This document shows positions 32,511-41,679 of a stretch of DNA of 64,000 nucleotides, piece after piece. The stretch covers positions 248,001-312,000 of the forward strand of contig NZ_PXYG01000002.1 of the NCBI RefSeq assembly GCF_003012775.1, read 5' to 3'. This DNA is from Zobellella endophytica. Its GTDB lineage: Bacteria; Pseudomonadota; Gammaproteobacteria; Enterobacterales; Aeromonadaceae. Numbering within the stretch: position 1 is the stretch's first letter; each line of letters begins with the position of its first letter. The translations under genes and the position numbers were made by a program. Below the pieces are notes generated by a model that had not been told where the DNA came from, ran no database searches, and saw only the letters and a program-made list of their open reading frames with translations.

Positions 32511-33644
32511 GTGCAATCGAAAACTCTGCCCATACTGTTACTGTTATTTCCGCTCGGCGGCGTGGCCGACTGGTACCAGGCCGAGGGCTCTGCCCCCTTG
32601 AGCATGGGCACCGACTCCGCCCGGCAACAGGCGCTGGAGCAGGCGCTGGCCGACACCCTGTTGCAGGCCGGCGCCTCCCTGACCACGGTGCAGTCGGTCA
32701 CCAACGGCATGCTGTCGGGCCAACGGCTCGACATCACCGCCCAGGGCGAGCTGATGGACTATGTGATCCTGGAAGAGCGCCAGTCCCAGGGCCGGCTCTG
32801 GCTCAAGGTCCGCGCCGACATCTGGCCCGATGAAAACCTCCAGCCCCAGTGCATCGGCCGTTACCGGCCGGGCATGACCCTGACCCAGTTCCCGCTGCTG
32901 CGCCCGGAGCAGGGCCAGATCGGGCAGATTTACGAGCTGGGCCTGGCGGTGACCGAGCGGCTGGCCCAGCGCCTGGGCGACAGCGTCAATCTTATGACAC
33001 AGTTGCCTCATCAGCTGGCGACCGACACCCGGCTGCCCCGCAGCCCGGGCCTGCGCCAGGGCGGGGATCTGCTGGCCCGCAACCAGCAGTCGCGGCTGCT
33101 GCTCAGCGGTGCGATAGAAGACATCAGCGTGGCCGACGGCAACTGGGTGGACTGGACCTTCTCCGAGCCGGCCCGCCAGTTCCAGCTGCGACTGACCCTG
33201 GAAGACGCCCTCACCGGCGAGCTGCTGCTGCAGCGGCAATACCGGCAGCAGGCGCCCTGGGCCTACCGGAAGCACGACAAGGTCAATGTACACGATGCCG
33301 CCTTCTGGCAGTCCGCCTACGGTGAAACCATCAACCAGCTGCTGCTGCGGGCCGGCCGGGATATCGTCCAGGCCCAGTCCTGCATGAAAGCCATCGGTCA
33401 TATCCTGCAGCAGTCGGACGAGGGCATACTGATGGATCTGGGCCGCCAGGCCGGGATCCAGGTCGGGGATCGCTTCACCCTGATGCACCGGCGCCAGCTG
33501 CAGCCGGGCTATTACAGCGAAAGTTCCTCCCTGGCCCAGTTCGTGGTGCAGCAGAGCCACCCGGACTACAGCCTGCTGGCGCCGGCCGACGCCGGCGCCC
33601 GCCAGGTCAGGGTCATGCCCGGGGACATACTGACCCAGCGCTGA
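32511..33644 (+). CDS. flgT: Flagellar H-ring protein FlgT
   Basis: FlgT forms the H ring around the basal body of the Vibrio polar flagellum. The 377-residue precursor has a signal peptide (LLLLFPLGGVADWY). N-terminal residues 20-110 hold the FlgT N domain (ARQQALEQALADTLLQAGASLTTVQSV). The middle domain has IGRYRPGMTLTQFPLLRPEQG, and the C-terminal domain has MKAIGHILQQSDEGILMDLGRQAGIQVGDRFTL. The start is GTG with no strong ribosome site. Divergent from flgO. Confidence 0.92.
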   Translation: MQSKTLPILLLLFPLGGVADWYQAEGSAPLSMGTDSARQQALEQALADTLLQAGASLTTVQSVTNGMLSGQRLDITAQGELMDYVILEERQSQGRLWLKVRADIWPDENLQPQCIGRYRPGMTLTQFPLLRPEQGQIGQIYELGLAVTERLAQRLGDSVNLMTQLPHQLATDTRLPRSPGLRQGGDLLARNQQSRLLLSGAIEDISVADGNWVDWTFSEPARQFQLRLTLEDALTGELLLQRQYRQQAPWAYRKHDKVNVHDAAFWQSAYGETINQLLLRAGRDIVQAQSCMKAIGHILQQSDEGILMDLGRQAGIQVGDRFTLMHRRQLQPGYYSESSSLAQFVVQQSHPDYSLLAPADAGARQVRVMPGDILTQR

Positions 33645-33689
33645 CCCCGGGCGAGCTGCCGATTTTATACGCACTCGACCGCCCCCGGG

Positions 33690-33718
33690 TTCTCTTCGGC
33701 CCCCGAGTTATATATACT
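33690..33718 (+). promoter_or_regulatory. Promoter of tRNA-Arg
   Basis: TTCTCT, a 17-base spacer and TATACT, 9 bases before the mature tRNA 5' end. The -10 is 5 of 6 to consensus and the -35 is weak. Confidence 0.55.
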
Positions 33719-33727
33719 CGCGCTCAC

Positions 33728-33803
33728 GCTCTCATAGCTCAACAGGATAGAGCACCCGCCTCCTAAGCGGGCGATCCAGGTTCGAGTCCTGGTGGGGGCG
33801 CCA
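33728..33803 (+). tRNA. tRNA-Arg (CCU)
   Basis: A 76-base cloverleaf: acceptor GCTCTCA / TGGGGGC with GU pairs, D arm GCTC-GAGC, anticodon stem CCCGC / GCGGG with loop CTCCTAA (anticodon CCU, decodes AGG), T arm CCAGG-TTCGAGT-CCTGG. CCA is encoded. No integrase or att site is seen next to it. Confidence 0.92.
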
Positions 33804-33918
33804 TTCCTTAATTTACCTCTTGCGCTTCGGCGCCACAGTTCCTGAACATCCGCGACGATACTTGCAGCCGGCCCCGATCGGCGGCAGAGTAGCCACATCG
33901 ACAGTTCAGGAGCCGTTT

Positions 33919-34749
33919 ATGACCCGCAGCGTATTGATTACCGGTTGTTCTTCCGGCATCGGCCATTGTGCCGCCCACTACCTCAGGCAACAGGGATTTC
34001 AGGTGGTGGCGTCCGCCAGGACGGCGGAAGACGTGGCGCGCCTGCAGCAGGAAGGCTTGCAGGCGGTAGCGCTGGATCTGGCCGACGAAGGCAGTATTGA
34101 GGCCGGGGTCGAACAGGCGCTGGTGCTCACCGGCGGCAGCCTGTACGGGTTGTTCAACAACGGCGCCTACGGCCAGCCCGGGGCGCTGGAAGACCTGCCC
34201 ACCGCCGCCCTGCGGCAGCAGTTCAACACCAATCTGTTCGGCACCCATCACCTGACCCGGCTGCTGCTGCCCACCATGCTGGCGGCGGGGGAAGGGCGCA
34301 TCGTCCAGAACAGCTCGGTACTGGGCCTGGTGGCCATGCAGTTCAGGGGCGCCTACAACGCCTCCAAGTTCGCCCTCGAAGGCTATACCGACACCCTGCG
34401 GCTGGAGCTGGCCGGCACCGGCGTCCACGTCAGCCTGCTGGAGCCCGGACCCATAGAAACCCGCTTCCGGGCCAACGCCAGGGCGGCCTTCTTACGCCAT
34501 ATCGACCCGGAGCACAGTCGCCACCGGCAAGGCTACCGGCAAACCCTTGCCAGGCTGCAAAAGCCCGGGCCCAGCTCCCGCTACAGCCTGCCGGCCGAGG
34601 CTTGCATGGCACCGGTGTACCACGCCCTGACCAGCACCAGGCCCAAAACCCGTTACCCGGTCACCCGGGCCACGGTGATGATGGGCTGGTTCAAGCGCCT
34701 GCTCAGCGATCGGGCGCTGGACCGGCTGATGCTCAAGGCCGGCGGCTGA
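33919..34749 (+). CDS. Short-chain dehydrogenase/reductase, YbbO-like
   Basis: The 276-residue protein is a classical SDR. TGCSSGIGHCAA is the NAD(P)-binding glycine motif; NNGAYG follows near residue 80; the catalytic Ser lies in QNSSVLG and the Tyr/Lys pair in YNASKFALEGY. The substrate is unknown; the long C-terminal tail (GPGPSS then Y...VTRATVMMGWFKRLLSDRALDRLM) resembles the YbbO branch. The ATG at 33919 has AGGAG 6 bases upstream; the open frame begins earlier but without signals. It is the only gene of its unit. Confidence 0.85.
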   Translation: MTRSVLITGCSSGIGHCAAHYLRQQGFQVVASARTAEDVARLQQEGLQAVALDLADEGSIEAGVEQALVLTGGSLYGLFNNGAYGQPGALEDLPTAALRQQFNTNLFGTHHLTRLLLPTMLAAGEGRIVQNSSVLGLVAMQFRGAYNASKFALEGYTDTLRLELAGTGVHVSLLEPGPIETRFRANARAAFLRHIDPEHSRHRQGYRQTLARLQKPGPSSRYSLPAEACMAPVYHALTSTRPKTRYPVTRATVMMGWFKRLLSDRALDRLMLKAGG

Positions 34750-34753
34750 GGCA

Positions 34754-35089
34754 TCAGCCGAAGTGGCCGCCGTTCTCGTAGTAATTGCGGCCTTCCAGCC
34801 GGGTAAAGACCACGGCCACGTCCGGCTCGTCCCCCACCCGGGCCCGCAGGGCCTCGGTAATGGCGGCGGCCACCCGGTCCTGCACCTCCAGCGGGCGTTC
34901 GAACCAGAACACCTCGACGAAGGGATAACCGGCCACCACATGGCCCTGGTGCACGAACTCGGCCGGGATGAATTCCAGGGTAAAGTGCTCTCTGGGACTG
35001 CCGGCCAGCGGCGCCAGGGTATCGACCAGCGATTTGCTGAGCTGTTTGACCGTTTCACGGGACACCCCGCGAAAGCGCAGATGAGGCAT
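34754..35089 (-). CDS. DUF1904 protein
   Basis: The 111-residue protein has the family start MPHLRFRGVSRETVKQLSKSLVD and conserved EFVHQGHVVAGYPFVEVFWFERP and VVFTRLEGRNYYENGGHF. DUF1904 has a tautomerase-like fold but no proven reaction. It is convergent with the SDR gene, 4 bases apart, and divergent from the TraB/GumN gene. Assignment to the family is good, function unknown. Confidence 0.85.
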   Translation of the reverse strand: MPHLRFRGVSRETVKQLSKSLVDTLAPLAGSPREHFTLEFIPAEFVHQGHVVAGYPFVEVFWFERPLEVQDRVAAAITEALRARVGDEPDVAVVFTRLEGRNYYENGGHFG

Positions 35090-35165
35090 AACTGTTTCCT
35101 TTTCCTTAACGGCAACCTAGATTGGCATCATAATCACAAGCCGTCGGACAAAACAGCGGGGGCAC

Positions 35166-36023
35166 ATGAAAATTTTAGGCTATCTCTTGTTGTGGTTGTG
35201 GTGCGGCCACGGCCTGGCGGCGCCGGCCCTGTGGTCGGCCAGCAAGGGGGAACGGCAGTTGTGGCTGTTCGGCTCCATCCATCTCGCCGACGAACGGCTG
35301 GCCGGGTTGCCGCCGCGGCTGCTCCAGGTGCTGGCCGACAGCGAGCTGTTGCTGCTGGAAGTCGATCCGGCGGCGCTCTCCGGTGCCGAACTCGTCCCCC
35401 TGCTGAGCCTGCCTCCCGGCGACGGCTGGTCCACCCGCCTGGGGACCGGCCTCGCCGCCGAACTGCACGACGCGATACGGTCGGCCGGCCTGCTCCCGTT
35501 GCAGCACAGCGTCCCCTGGTTTGCCGCCATGCAGCTCACCCAGGCCAGGGCGCGGGAACTGGGCTTTGCCAGCGGCCAGGGGGTGGATCTGCAGCTGCAG
35601 GCCAGGGCCCGGCAGTTGGGGATCCCTATCGCCGGGCTGGAACCCCCTACCCTGGTGTTCCGCCTGCTGTCCACCCTGGCGGAGCACCGGCTGGAGGCGG
35701 ATTTCGTGCGCCACAGCCTGGATGAGCTACCCGGCATGCAGGGCCACCTGGATACCCTGCTCACTACCTGGCTGAGCGGTGATGAAGCCGCCCTGCTGGC
35801 TTTGCTCGACGCCGGGCAGAGCCCGGCACTCGGCGACTTTATCGAGCGGCGCTTGCTGGCGGAGCGCAACCGCCGCTGGCTGGAGCGGCTGGAGCGGCTG
35901 GCGCCGCGCAACGCCCTGCTGGTGGTCGGCGCCCTGCACCTGTACGGCGAGCAGGGCCTGGTCTCCCTGCTGGAGCAGGCCGGCTATACCCTCAATAAAA
36001 TCGAGGATAAGGCGCTTTATTGA
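35166..36023 (+). CDS. TraB/GumN family protein
   Basis: The 285-residue protein has a signal peptide (ILGYLLLWLWCGHGLAAPALWS). The family motif is LWLFGSIHLADERLAGLPPRL, with a GxxH, and the C-terminal NALLVVGALHLYGEQGLVSLL gives the second GALHL. In this family the paired His/Glu may bind metal in a metalloprotease-like (Tiki) fold. It is probably a periplasmic protein. No functional partners can be seen. Confidence 0.87.
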   Translation: MKILGYLLLWLWCGHGLAAPALWSASKGERQLWLFGSIHLADERLAGLPPRLLQVLADSELLLLEVDPAALSGAELVPLLSLPPGDGWSTRLGTGLAAELHDAIRSAGLLPLQHSVPWFAAMQLTQARARELGFASGQGVDLQLQARARQLGIPIAGLEPPTLVFRLLSTLAEHRLEADFVRHSLDELPGMQGHLDTLLTTWLSGDEAALLALLDAGQSPALGDFIERRLLAERNRRWLERLERLAPRNALLVVGALHLYGEQGLVSLLEQAGYTLNKIEDKALY

Positions 36024-36092
36024 TCCGGATCAGCATGGCGTCCCGCCGGCCCGTTAAGATACCCCCATGGCACACAGGAAAGGAGACGGGCC

Positions 36093-36233
36093 ATGGCATT
36101 CTGGCTTGATTTAATGTTCGGCAGCGATGTCGGCTTGATGTCCATGATAGTCATCATCGCCACCCTGCTGCTGATCAGCTTCTACGCGGGCTATTTCATC
36201 TACAAGGTAAAGAACGCCGACGAAAACCGCTGA
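36093..36233 (+). CDS. DUF3149 small membrane protein
   Basis: A 46-residue protein too short for the usual length limit. MAFWLDLMFGSDVGLMSMIVIIATLLLISFYAGYF shows the DUF3149 signature: a short amphipathic start and a single membrane helix (about 17-37), then YKVKNADENR. A GGAGA ribosome site lies 8 bases before the ATG. Such proteins are found in many marine gammaproteobacteria with unknown role. Confidence 0.85.
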   Translation: MAFWLDLMFGSDVGLMSMIVIIATLLLISFYAGYFIYKVKNADENR

Positions 36234-36256
36234 TCCCTACAGTTTAAACAACGGTG

Positions 36257-36284
36257 GACCCCGACCTCCTCCTCCCCCGGGGTC
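36257..36284 (+). terminator. Possible terminator
   Basis: Stem GACCCCG / CGGGGTC around a 14-base loop, followed after 7 bases by a run of T and C. It may end the transcript of the small DUF3149 gene. Confidence 0.45.
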
Positions 36285-36350
36285 TGCCGTTTCCCCTTTT
36301 CCCCAACTTGCTTATACTGCGGCTATTCCCGTTTTCGAGGAGCCGTCGCT

Positions 36351-36932
36351 ATGTCTTCTTCCGAATGGTCTTCATTTCTCCATGAACTGGACGGGCTGAC
36401 CCCGCTCCGGCAAGACACCCTGGCCGCGGCACCACGCCCGGAGCGGGACGCCGACAGCCTGCAGGCCCGGCGCCAGGCCGCCGAAAGCGACCCCGCCGGC
36501 CAGCAACCCGGCCTGTCGCTGGACACCGTCACCCTGCTTAGGCCGGACGATGTCGTCAGCTACAAGAAGCCCGGGGTGCAGGATGGGGTATTCAAGAAGC
36601 TGCGCCTCGGCAAGTACCCCTGCGAAGCCCGGCTTGATCTGCACAACCACAGCATCGAACAGGCCCGCCGGGCCCTGCTCGGCTTTATGCGCGACTGCCG
36701 GCGGCTGGATCTGCGCTCGGTGATCGTGGTGCACGGCAAGGGCGAACGCGGCCAGCCCCAGGCCCTGCTGAAAAGCTATGTCTCCGGCTGGCTGCCACAG
36801 CTGCCGGAGGTGCTCGCCTGCCACAGCACCCAGCGGCCCCATGGCGGCACCGGCAGCCTCTATGTGCTGCTGCGCAAGAGCGAACGCGCCAAGCAGGACA
36901 CCCGCGAACGCCTGCAGAGCCGGCTGGGCTGA
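36351..36932 (+). CDS. Smr-domain endonuclease SmrA-like
   Basis: The 193-residue protein carries an Smr domain at residues about 95-175: EARLDLHNHSIEQARRALLGFM (LDLH motif), then VIVVHGKGERG (HGKG). The N-terminal third is acidic and low complexity. The family member YdaL/SmrA nicks DNA in vitro. The ATG at 36351 begins MSSSEWSSFL; the gene is followed after 32 bases by the carboxypeptidase gene. Confidence 0.86.
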   Translation: MSSSEWSSFLHELDGLTPLRQDTLAAAPRPERDADSLQARRQAAESDPAGQQPGLSLDTVTLLRPDDVVSYKKPGVQDGVFKKLRLGKYPCEARLDLHNHSIEQARRALLGFMRDCRRLDLRSVIVVHGKGERGQPQALLKSYVSGWLPQLPEVLACHSTQRPHGGTGSLYVLLRKSERAKQDTRERLQSRLG

Positions 36933-36964
36933 CTCCCTTTATCCACGACCAAAGGAATCCCTCT

Positions 36965-38440
36965 ATGTCATACGCCTTATTGGTGGAACACTTCGAACAG
37001 CTGCATCATCTGCAGCACCTGGGCGCCATCTGCGGCTGGGATCAGGCGACCATGATGCCGCCGGGCGGCAACGAGGCCCGGGCCGAGGCGCTGAGCACCC
37101 TGGCGGTGCTCTGCCATCGGCAATTGCAGGATCCGTGCCTCGGCGACTGGTTCGCCGCCGCCGAGCAGGAGCCGCTGGCACCGGAACAGGCCACCGGCCT
37201 CAGGGAAATGCAGCGCGCTTGGCGCGATGCCACCCTGCTGCCGGCGGACCTGGTGCGCCAGTTGTCCCTGGCCGGCTCCCGTTGCGAGCATGCCTGGCGC
37301 AGCCTGCGCCCGGCCAACGACTGGGCCGGCTTTCTGCCGCTGTTCGAGGAAGTACTCAACCTGTCCCGCCAGGCCGCCTCGGCCCGGGCCGAGGCGCTGG
37401 GGCTGTCGCGCTACGACAGCCTGCTGGAAAAGTACGAGCCGGGCATGCGCAGCGCCCGGCTGGACCCGCTGTTCGACGGGCTCCGCGGCTGGCTGCCGGG
37501 GCTTATCGGCGAGGTACAGGAAAAACAGCGCGGCGAACCGTTGCTGGCGCCCCGGGGTCCGTTCGCCATCGAACGCCAGAAAGCGCTGGGGCTGGAAGTG
37601 ATGCGGCTGCTCGGCTTCGATTTCAACCACGGCCGGCTGGACGTCAGCGCCCACCCCTTCTGCGGCGGGGTCAGCGAGGATGTCCGCCTCACCACCCGCT
37701 ACAACGAGCAGGACGTCACCCAGGCCCTGATGGGCATCATCCATGAAACCGGCCACGCCCGTTACGAGCAGGGCCTGCCTGCGGCCCTGCGCAAGCTGCC
37801 GGTCGGCCAGGCCAGATCCATGGGGGTGCACGAATCCCAAAGCCTGTTCTTCGAAATGCAGCTGGCCCGCCACCCGACTTTTATCGCCCGGCTGGCGCCC
37901 CTGCTGGACACCCATTTCGGCCCCCAGCCGGCCTTTGCCGCCGACAACCTGGCCCGGCTCTATACCCGGGTCGCACCGGGCCTGATCCGGGTCGACGCGG
38001 ACGAGGTCACCTACCCGGCCCATATCATGCTGCGCTACGAAATCGAGCGGGATCTGATCGAAGGCAAGCTGGAGGCGCGGGACCTGCCCGAGCGCTGGGA
38101 TCAACTGATGCAGCGCTATCTCGGCCTCGACACCCGGGGCAACTACCGGGACGGCTGCCTGCAGGACATCCACTGGACCGACGGCAGCTTCGGCTACTTC
38201 CCGAGCTACACCCTGGGGGCCATCTACGCCGCCCAGCAGGCCGCCGCCATGCAGCGGCAGCTGGGTCCGCTGGAGGCGCTGATCGCCGAAGACATGAGCC
38301 CCATCTTCCACTGGCTGCGGCAACACATCTGGCAGCACGCCAGCCTGCAGGATACCGCCACCCTGATGACCCGGGCCTGCGGCCAGGCGCTGGATCCCGC
38401 ACCGTTCAGATCCCACCTGGAGCAACGATATTTGGGCTGA
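36965..38440 (+). CDS. M32 family metallocarboxypeptidase
   Basis: The 491-residue protein is a zinc carboxypeptidase of the Taq/Pfu type. The catalytic HExxH is in IIHETGHARYEQGL near residue 260, and the third ligand Glu is in the MGVHESQSLFFEMQLA helix. RVDADEVTYPAHIMLRYEIERDLIEG follows and is family specific. It removes C-terminal residues from peptides; in the cytoplasm it likely serves protein turnover. Length matches the family (about 490-510). Confidence 0.92.
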   Translation: MSYALLVEHFEQLHHLQHLGAICGWDQATMMPPGGNEARAEALSTLAVLCHRQLQDPCLGDWFAAAEQEPLAPEQATGLREMQRAWRDATLLPADLVRQLSLAGSRCEHAWRSLRPANDWAGFLPLFEEVLNLSRQAASARAEALGLSRYDSLLEKYEPGMRSARLDPLFDGLRGWLPGLIGEVQEKQRGEPLLAPRGPFAIERQKALGLEVMRLLGFDFNHGRLDVSAHPFCGGVSEDVRLTTRYNEQDVTQALMGIIHETGHARYEQGLPAALRKLPVGQARSMGVHESQSLFFEMQLARHPTFIARLAPLLDTHFGPQPAFAADNLARLYTRVAPGLIRVDADEVTYPAHIMLRYEIERDLIEGKLEARDLPERWDQLMQRYLGLDTRGNYRDGCLQDIHWTDGSFGYFPSYTLGAIYAAQQAAAMQRQLGPLEALIAEDMSPIFHWLRQHIWQHASLQDTATLMTRACGQALDPAPFRSHLEQRYLG

Positions 38441-38512
38441 ACCGCACTATGCTGCACTATGCTGATAGTGACGGGGTTCCATGGATGGAGCCGACGGGCC
38501 CAGGAGGGCAGC

Positions 38513-38893
38513 ATGATGGACGGAAAAAAGCCCCGCCACCAGCTGGTGGTATTTTATGATGGCTCCTGCGAGGGATGCGTGAAGGACAGGGCCCGCTACG
38601 AGCGCTGGGCCGGCGACAGCGGTGACGACATCTACTGGTTCGATATCACCGGCAAGGAAGATGTACTGCTGAGCCTCGGCATCAGCCCGCAGCGGGCCCT
38701 GCAGGAGCTGCACGTGCAAAACGCCGACGGCGAAATCTTCTCTGAACTGGATGCCTACATCCTGCTGATGAAACGCCTGCCCCGGCTCAGGCCACTGGCC
38801 TGGCTGATGGGGCTGCCGCTGATCCGTCCCTGCCTGTCCTGGCTGTATCGCACCTGGGTCAGAAACCGCCTGGAGCAGCAGGGCCGGCTCTGA
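38513..38893 (+). CDS. DUF393 (DCC) family protein
   Basis: The 126-residue protein has the family motif [15 protein letters not shown], with two Cys in the DxxCxxC-like position, and [20 protein letters not shown]. Thioredoxin-like fold is predicted; the reaction is unknown. AGGAGG lies 5 bases before the ATG at 38513, so I use it instead of an earlier frame. It stands alone. Confidence 0.82.
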   Translation: MMDGKKPRHQLVVFYDGSCEGCVKDRARYERWAGDSGDDIYWFDITGKEDVLLSLGISPQRALQELHVQNADGEIFSELDAYILLMKRLPRLRPLAWLMGLPLIRPCLSWLYRTWVRNRLEQQGRL

Positions 38894-38996
38894 TCGCCGC
38901 CGGTCCGACGCAGGCCCAACCTGGTTACGCCCCCATGACAGTGCTGGCGAGCTGGGGCATAATCGCCTGCATACCCTCAAGCGAAGCAGGCCGCCC

Positions 38997-40079
38997 ATGC
39001 GTTACGCCAATATTACCGGTTGGGGCAAGTGTCTCCCGCCGGCCGCCCTCAGCAACGACGATCTCAGCACCTTTCTCGACACCTCCGATGAATGGATATA
39101 CAGCCGCACCGGTATCCGTTCCCGGCGCATCGCCCACGTCGACACCTCCCAACTGGCCACGGTGGCCGCCCGCCACGCCCTGGCCGCCGCCGGCCTGGCC
39201 GCCGCCCGGCTGGACGGCATCATACTGGCCACCGCCAGCCCCGACAGCCTGGTGCCCAGCGCCGCCTCCGCCGTGCAGCAACGGCTGGGCGCCACCGGTG
39301 CCGCCGTGTTCGACATCAATGCCGCCTGTACCGGCTTCATCTACGGGCTGAGTGTCGGCAGCGCCCTGATCAAAGCCGGCAGCATGCGCAAGGTGCTGGT
39401 GATCGGCGCCGAACGGCTGACCCATTACCTGGACTGGACCCAGCGCGATACCGCCGTGCTGTTCGGCGACGGCGCCGGCGCCGTGGTGCTGGAAGCCGGC
39501 GATGCGCCGCTGGGGCTCATCGCCGACAAGCTGGGCTGCGATGCCGAGGCCCGGGCGATACTGGCGGTGCCGGATTCGGGCACCGCCCGCCAGCGTTTCG
39601 AGCATGTCGACGGCCTGTTCGAGGTGAACTTCGAAGGCAAGGAAATCTTCAAACGCGCGGTGAAGGGCATGGGAGAGGCGGCCGCCACCGTGCTGGCCCG
39701 GGCCGGGGTGACAGGACAGGATATCGACCTGCTGCTGCCCCACCAGGCCAATGTGCGCATCATCGAGACCCTGGCCAGGAAAATGGAGCTGCCCACAGAC
39801 AAGGTGATGATCAACATCGGCCAGTACGGCAACACCTCCGCCGCCACCGTGCCCATCGCCCTGTGCGAGGCGCTGGAGCAGGGCCGGATCCGGCCCGGTG
39901 CCCTGCTGCTGACCGCTGCCTTCGGTGCCGGCCTGACCTGGGGTGCCGGGCTCATCCGGTGGGGAGAGCGGGTGACGCCGCTGCACGCCAGCGACGCCAC
40001 CCTGCCGCCCTGCAACCAGAGCGCGCTGGAACTGCTCGCCCCGGCCATCGCCGGCTGCCGCCGGGCCCGTGGTGGTTAA
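38997..40079 (+). CDS. Beta-ketoacyl-ACP synthase III
   Basis: KAS III condenses acetyl- or acyl-CoA with malonyl-ACP at the start of fatty acid synthesis. The 360-residue protein has the catalytic triad: Cys in NAACTGF near residue 111, His in LPHQANVR near residue 250, Asn in [11 protein letters not shown] near residue 280. It also has the family start GWGKCLPP. It is about 40 residues longer than FabH owing to a C-terminal tail (after LIRWGERV). No other fab gene is nearby, so it may be a second KAS III with other substrate use. Its stop overlaps that of the next, convergent gene. Confidence 0.88.
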   Translation: MRYANITGWGKCLPPAALSNDDLSTFLDTSDEWIYSRTGIRSRRIAHVDTSQLATVAARHALAAAGLAAARLDGIILATASPDSLVPSAASAVQQRLGATGAAVFDINAACTGFIYGLSVGSALIKAGSMRKVLVIGAERLTHYLDWTQRDTAVLFGDGAGAVVLEAGDAPLGLIADKLGCDAEARAILAVPDSGTARQRFEHVDGLFEVNFEGKEIFKRAVKGMGEAAATVLARAGVTGQDIDLLLPHQANVRIIETLARKMELPTDKVMINIGQYGNTSAATVPIALCEALEQGRIRPGALLLTAAFGAGLTWGAGLIRWGERVTPLHASDATLPPCNQSALELLAPAIAGCRRARGG

Positions 40080-40552
40080 GCGGTGGCGTGCACCGCCTCC
40101 AGCACCGCCAGCATGCGTTCGGGCTGCACCGGCAACCCGACATTCAGCGCCCCGTTCAGGCGGGCCAGGGTGCGGGGATTGAGGTTGCCGCTGACCTCCG
40201 CCGGCAACACCTCATCCGTTACCCGCAGCGGCTCGGCCCGCATCGCCAGCAGCAGCCGCAGGCTGTCCTGCTGCAGCTCGCCGGCCAGGGCCGACAACTG
40301 CGGGGCGCGGCGGCGATCGCTGTCGGTGGCGTACAGCGGGTCCGCCGCGGGCAGCTCGAAGTAGCCTCGCCAGTCGGGGGCACCCCGCTCGTCTTTCGGC
40401 TCGTCGATGCGCGGCAGATCCCGGGCATCATCCGAAATCAGCGCCAGCAGCAGGCCAAAATCGCCACGACGCCCCTCGTGGACCGCCTGATTGAGGCGGT
40501 CACCGAGCTGGCTGTCGTTTACAAGCAAATTGGCGGCGATCTCTGGCAGCAT
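40076..40552 (-). CDS. Small conserved protein, VC2046/SO_2500-like
   Basis: The 158-residue protein is acidic and helical, with [19 protein letters not shown]-like text (here [18 protein letters not shown]) and [23 protein letters not shown] recall a family of this length in Vibrio and Shewanella (VC2046/SO_2500) of unknown function, and the assignment is from memory of the shape. The stop codon overlaps that of the KAS III gene in a shared TTAA. No partner is evident. Confidence 0.6.
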   Translation of the reverse strand: MLPEIAANLLVNDSQLGDRLNQAVHEGRRGDFGLLLALISDDARDLPRIDEPKDERGAPDWRGYFELPAADPLYATDSDRRRAPQLSALAGELQQDSLRLLLAMRAEPLRVTDEVLPAEVSGNLNPRTLARLNGALNVGLPVQPERMLAVLEAVHATA

Positions 40553-40632
40553 GAAAAGTGCAAATATTAGGCATTTAAACGGTTATCGGCAGCCAATCGC
40601 CTTTTTTTAGGAAATTAATTGTTTTTAAGGGG

Positions 40633-40660
40633 TTCACAAAGCCGTTCAGTTTGGTAGTAT
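40633..40660 (+). promoter_or_regulatory. Promoter of the tRNA-Tyr pair
   Basis: TTCACA, 16-base spacer, TAGTAT, then a G/C-rich discriminator (GCGCCCC), the pattern of stringently controlled stable-RNA promoters. Confidence 0.65.
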
Positions 40661-40676
40661 GCGCCCCACAAAGTGT

Positions 40677-40761
40677 GGAGGGGTTCCCGAGTGGCCAAAG
40701 GGATCAGACTGTAAATCTGACGGCTCAGCCTTCACTGGTTCGAATCCAGTCCCCTCCACCA
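40677..40761 (+). tRNA. tRNA-Tyr (GUA), copy 1
   Basis: An 85-base class II tRNA with acceptor GGAGGGG / CCCCTCC, anticodon stem-loop CAGACTGTAAATCTG (anticodon GUA), the long variable arm and T arm CTGG-TTCGAAT-CCAG; CCA encoded. Identical to copy 2. Confidence 0.96.
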
Positions 40762-40816
40762 TCTATCCTCGATTAATGCTCTGTGCGCTAATCTACAATA
40801 TAAAAAGTTTACTCGT

Positions 40817-40901
40817 GGAGGGGTTCCCGAGTGGCCAAAGGGATCAGACTGTAAATCTGACGGCTCAGCCTTCACTGGTTCGAATCCAGTCCCCTCCACC
40901 A
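40817..40901 (+). tRNA. tRNA-Tyr (GUA), copy 2
   Basis: Same 85 bases as copy 1, 55 bases downstream. Probably transcribed together. Confidence 0.96.
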
Positions 40902-40907
40902 TCCTTC

Positions 40908-40934
40908 AAGCCGGTGCATCGCACCGGCTTTTTC
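40908..40934 (+). terminator. Terminator after tRNA-Tyr pair
   Basis: Stem AAGCCGGTGC / GCACCGGCTT with a 3-base loop and T-run, 7 bases after the CCA of copy 2. Confidence 0.88.
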
Positions 40935-40998
40935 GTGCCCGCCGTATCATCTCCGATCGTGTCTATACTCCTAGGAACCCATCCACAGGAGGCAACTC

Positions 40999-41595
40999 AT
41001 GAAGAAAATACTGGTTGTTTATTACTCGATGTATGGCCATATCGAGACCCTGGCCTATGCGATCAAGGAAGGTGCCGAGCAGGTGGCCGATACCGAGGTC
41101 ACGCTCAGGCGGGTGCCCGAGCTGGTGCCGGCGGAGGTGCTGGAAAAGAGCGGGGCCAAGACCAACCAGCCGGCGCCCATCGCCAGCCCCGCCGAGCTGG
41201 CGGAGTATGACGCCATTATCGTCGGCACCCCCACCCGCTTCGGCAACATGTGCGCCCAGATGCGCAACTTCTGGGATCAGACCGGTGGCCTGTGGGTAAA
41301 GGGCGCGCTTATCGGCAAGGTCGGCAGCGTCTTCACCTCCACCGGCACCGGCGGCGGCAACGAAACCACCATCACCTCGACCTGGAACACCCTGGCCCAC
41401 CACGGCATGATGATAGTGGGCCTGCCCTATTCCTGCGCGGATCTCGCGGATTTGCAGGAACTGCACGGCGGCTCGCCCTACGGCGCCGCCACCATAGCGG
41501 GTGCCGACGGCAGCCGCCAGCCGACCGGGCAGGAGCTGAACATGGCCCGCTTCCAGGGCGAGCACGTGGCCAGGATGACGGCCAGGCTGGGCTGA
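40999..41595 (+). CDS. wrbA: NAD(P)H:quinone oxidoreductase WrbA
   Basis: WrbA is an FMN flavodoxin-like enzyme that reduces quinones by two electrons. The 198-residue protein has the FMN phosphate loop [14 protein letters not shown] and the segments [22 protein letters not shown] and [11 protein letters not shown]. The C-terminus [17 protein letters not shown] is typical. A ribosome site AGGAGG is 6 bases upstream of the ATG. The gene stands alone and is followed by a strong terminator. Confidence 0.95.
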   Translation: MKKILVVYYSMYGHIETLAYAIKEGAEQVADTEVTLRRVPELVPAEVLEKSGAKTNQPAPIASPAELAEYDAIIVGTPTRFGNMCAQMRNFWDQTGGLWVKGALIGKVGSVFTSTGTGGGNETTITSTWNTLAHHGMMIVGLPYSCADLADLQELHGGSPYGAATIAGADGSRQPTGQELNMARFQGEHVARMTARLG

Positions 41596-41622
41596 AAGCT
41601 GGAAAGTCGATTGACGACACGG

Positions 41623-41656
41623 AACGGGAAGCCTCAAGGCTTCCCGTTTGTTTTGC
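41623..41656 (+). terminator. Terminator after wrbA
   Basis: Perfect 11-base stem AACGGGAAGCC / GGCTTCCCGTT, loop TCAA, then TGTTTT, 27 bases after the stop. It may serve the convergent RND gene also. Confidence 0.9.
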
Positions 41657-41679
41657 TGCCGGCTTGCCACGTCGGGCAC

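Noticed and set aside
33728-33803. Possible integration site at tRNA-Arg
   Set aside because: No integrase, no repeat of the tRNA 3' end downstream; neighbours are ordinary genes.
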